DNA of 64,000 bases from RYN-124 sp033851845 (GTDB lineage: Bacteria; Actinomycetota; Actinomycetes; Mycobacteriales; SCTD01): contig JAWWOH010000093.1 of the NCBI GenBank assembly GCA_033851845.1, forward strand, positions 1 through 64,000, in the 5' to 3' direction. The position numbers were made by a program, and so were the translations under genes. The notes below the pieces were generated by a model. That model did not search any database. It saw nothing but the letters and a program-made list of their open reading frames with translations, and had not been told where the DNA came from. Positions 62,031 to 64,000 of the stretch are shown here, piece after piece (position 1 is the stretch's first letter; every line of letters begins with the position of its first letter).

Positions 62031-62266
62031 AGGGAACACGCAGGTCTCGTGGTGCGTCTGGACGAAAGGTGACCGTCGCGGTCGCCGATGTCACAGGGGC
62101 ATTGCAGACATTGCAGTGCAAGATCGGACGAGTGTGGCACGCGGCGTAACCTCGGGAACCGCCCGTCGTTGGCCTCGTCGTCCGGTTCTTGCCCCGTCGT
62201 CCGACCATCCGGAACGACACGGGGCAGCTGGCGAGACGTTGGTCGAGGAGCAGGAGGCAGGCCGGC
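62031..62266. other. Promoter region of the sortase operon
   Basis: 236 bases with no gene. They contain a 9-base tandem pair CATTGCAGA/CATTGCAGT at 62099-62117 and an AGGAGG ribosome site just before the sortase ATG. Promoter elements are not certain. Confidence 0.4.
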
Positions 62267-62974
62267 ATGCAGCCGTCGTTCGTGACCCCGGCAGTGCCGG
62301 TGCGGCCGCGCGGCCTCGGAGCCCTGCTCGCCGACTCGCTGCGCCGGCCGGGTGGACGCCGCGGCATCTCCGTCCTGTCGGTCGTGCTCTTCCTCGCCGG
62401 CATCACGATGTTCGCCTACCCGGTGGGCACCGACATCTACAGCCGCTACCGCCAGGACCGCCTGCAGGGCGCCTTCGACGACCCCGGCACGCAGCAGGCC
62501 TATCTCGAGCGCCGCATCAAGATCGGCGACGGCCTGACCCTGCTGCGCATCCCGAAGCTCGGCATCAAGATCCTCGTCGTCCAGGGCACCACGCCGGCGG
62601 CGCTGCGCGCCGGGGCCGGGCACTACGTCAACACGCCGCTTCCCGGTGAGTCCGGCAACGTCGGCATCGCCGGGCACCGCACCACGTTCCTGCGGCCGTT
62701 CAACCGGCTCGACGAGATGAAGCCCGGCGACATCGTCACCCTCGAGACGCCGTTCGCGGTCTACACCTACAAGGCGGTGCCCGCCTTCGGTGGGCACTCC
62801 AACCCCTGGGTCGTGACGCCCAACGACTTCTCCGTCGTGTCGCAGGGCACCGGTCACCTGCTCACCATGACCACCTGCAACCCGAAGGGCAGCGCGCGCC
62901 AGCGGCTCGTGCTTCGCCTTTCTCTGGTCGGCAGCAAGCTCAAGGACACGAAGGTTCAGGGGGGCACGTCATGA
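62267..62974 (+). CDS. Class E sortase
   Basis: A 235-residue membrane-anchored transpeptidase: one N-terminal helix (ISVLSVVLFLAGITMFAYPVG), catalytic His137 (GIAGHRTTF), Cys204 (TMTTCNPKG) and an Arg at 211-217 (RQRLVLRL). The TTCNP/AGHR pattern is that of actinobacterial class E enzymes, which anchor proteins to peptidoglycan. Strong AGGAGG ribosome site. The stop overlaps the next gene (ATGA). Confidence 0.93.
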   Translation: MQPSFVTPAVPVRPRGLGALLADSLRRPGGRRGISVLSVVLFLAGITMFAYPVGTDIYSRYRQDRLQGAFDDPGTQQAYLERRIKIGDGLTLLRIPKLGIKILVVQGTTPAALRAGAGHYVNTPLPGESGNVGIAGHRTTFLRPFNRLDEMKPGDIVTLETPFAVYTYKAVPAFGGHSNPWVVTPNDFSVVSQGTGHLLTMTTCNPKGSARQRLVLRLSLVGSKLKDTKVQGGTS

Positions 62975-64000
62975 GCGCTCGTCGTACGGCGCGGGGCTTC
63001 GCGGTCGCCGCCATCCTCCTCCCGCTGTCCGGCGCCGGGCTGCTGCTCTCGGCGGAGCCCGCGCAGGCCGCCACCGGTATCACCGCTCCCAGCAACGGGG
63101 TCGACTACACGTCCGACACCACGGTGCATATGACCGCGACCGTCGACCGCAATACCGGCAGCGCATCGCTGCGCGTGCAGAGCCCGACGAGCAGCAGTCC
63201 GGAGACGGTCGACACGGCATCCACGTCCCTGACGGCCGGCGCGTCGCTGTCCTACGACTTCGACACAGCGACGTGCGCTTCGTTCCCCAACTCCTGCTCC
63301 GGGCGGGCCGAGGCGCCCAACGGCGAGTGGACGGTCACGCTGGTCAGCGGTGGGACCGTCGTCGACACCCGCGCCTTCACCCTGCGGATCGCCCCTCGGG
63401 CGCCACGCGGCCTGTCGGCGCAGCCCGACGGCTACCGGGCGGTCGTCCTCAACTGGACCAAGGGCGAGGAGCCTGACCTCACCGGCTGGACGGTCTGGGC
63501 CGACAGCTCCCCGAGCCAGGACGTCGGCACGAGCGCCTGCAGTGGCAGCACCTGCACGACGACGGTGACCTACGCCGAGGACGGCACCGGCCAGCACCGC
63601 TACGTGCTCATCGCGCACCGCCGGGTCGCACCGGACAGCCCCGACACGATTGACTCCACCGAGTCGGCGGAGGTGACGGCAACCCTCGACTCCCCGCCGC
63701 CGCCGTCCCCCGCGCCTGCCGATCCCGGCTCGCAGCCGAGCGGCGGCTCCACGGGCGACTCCACGACCGGCGGCGACCCGACCGGCGGCTCGACCAGCGG
63801 CGGCGACACCTCGGCCGGCGGCGGGTCGTCCAGCACCGGCGGCTCCTCGACCAGCGACGGCTCCACCGGCTCCGGCACCAGCACGGGTGGCACGACGGGC
63901 CGGACCAGCGCGATCGCCGGCGGCAAGGCACCGGCGACCCTGGCGCAGCGTCGGGCGTTCGCGCTGACATTCAAGGCTTTCGCGCCCAAGCTCGGCATCC
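62971..64000 (+). CDS. Secreted Ser/Gly-rich protein, 3' partial
   Basis: Runs off the window. Signal peptide ending near EPAQAATG, then an Ig/fibronectin-like region (TAPSNGVDYTS, LSAQPDGYRAVVLNWTKGEE, which looks like a FnIII strand) with four cysteines, then a long Gly/Ser/Thr linker, then a new domain at the end (TLAQRRAFALTFKAFAPKLGI). Coupled to the sortase, so probably a sortase-linked or surface protein; its C-terminal sorting signal, if any, is beyond the window. Confidence 0.85.
   Translation, partial: MSARRTARGFAVAAILLPLSGAGLLLSAEPAQAATGITAPSNGVDYTSDTTVHMTATVDRNTGSASLRVQSPTSSSPETVDTASTSLTAGASLSYDFDTATCASFPNSCSGRAEAPNGEWTVTLVSGGTVVDTRAFTLRIAPRAPRGLSAQPDGYRAVVLNWTKGEEPDLTGWTVWADSSPSQDVGTSACSGSTCTTTVTYAEDGTGQHRYVLIAHRRVAPDSPDTIDSTESAEVTATLDSPPPPSPAPADPGSQPSGGSTGDSTTGGDPTGGSTSGGDTSAGGGSSSTGGSSTSDGSTGSGTSTGGTTGRTSAIAGGKAPATLAQRRAFALTFKAFAPKLGI

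Noticed and set aside
62064..62091. Possible WhiG-type promoter (GAAA, 16 bases, GCCGATGT) upstream of the sortase
   Set aside because: Both boxes are imperfect and GCCGAT is common at this GC content; only RsiG nearby makes it tempting.

Overview
The window is chromosomal DNA from a high-GC actinobacterium. Nearly every position has a gene, most genes sit in translationally coupled strings (ATGA and GTGA overlaps), and the set includes WhiB-like proteins, a Tad pilus locus with a CpaE/Ssd-like protein, WXG/EspG-like genes, a class E sortase and RsiG. Gene order from about 31,000 to 62,000 follows the mycobacterial Rv3654c-Rv3683 block (ponA2, whiB4/wblA, two ArsA ATPases, RidA, Nudix, MBL hydrolase, crp, nth, thioredoxin, CoA-type Nudix, marP, ephE, acs, HAD, ssd, tad). 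The 13,000-28,000 part matches the dnaX-ybaB-recR-ask-asd block. RsiG, a c-di-GMP riboswitch and exopolysaccharide genes point away from Mycobacterium, towards a Frankia/Streptomyces-like lineage. That placement is an inference.

Layout. 1-2,654: end of a LamG-metallophosphoesterase, a secreted/membrane protein, a nucleotidyltransferase and a 2H phosphoesterase. 2,601-10,794: a Wzx/Wzy exopolysaccharide cluster (flippase, polymerase/ligase, two GT4 glycosyltransferases, a PslG-like secreted glycosidase, a Wzz-tyrosine kinase fusion). A c-di-GMP-I (GEMM) riboswitch lies directly upstream of the glycosidase. 10,795-12,985: a small membrane protein, then a long leader carrying two copies of an unrecognised structured RNA element in front of a Cys-repeat LPFTG surface protein. 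12,990-19,969: tRNA-Ser, SRP RNA, dnaX, a WXG/EspG-like/hydrolase triad on the minus strand, ybaB, recR, a DUF5063 gene and a GNAT gene. 19,973-22,008: ABC exporter. 22,046-29,158: ask and asd, separated by a SpoIIE phosphatase, a DUF1003 protein and an LVIVD protein, then a Ser/Thr kinase and a lipoprotein. 29,161-35,326: S9 peptidase, tRNA-Pro, metallophosphoesterase, YqeY, bifunctional PBP, wblA. 35,340-50,488: ArsA pair, band-7 protein, a second WhiB, a 55-residue gene, RidA, Nudix, MBL hydrolase, a giant cyclase/AAA/TPR regulator, crp, rsiG, nth, TlpA-like protein, Nudix, marP and small genes. 50,475-54,989: ephE-like hydrolase, holin-like membrane protein, antiporter, acs. 55,031-62,030: degenerate Fic protein, HAD phosphatase, 6C sRNA and the Tad locus. 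62,267-end: class E sortase coupled to a large secreted protein that runs off the window.

Three themes connect the genes. First, c-di-GMP: the riboswitch on the glycosidase and the perfect c-di-GMP signature in RsiG suggest surface polysaccharide and development respond to the same messenger. Second, cAMP: a Crp-family regulator converges on a cyclase-domain regulator. Third, the cell surface: two gene sets for wall-anchored or secreted proteins, a PBP and a pilus. The most novel-looking items are the tandem RNA elements at 11,279-11,520 and the 24-bp perfect inverted repeat at 44,461-44,521. All calls come from reading the sequence; no searches were run.
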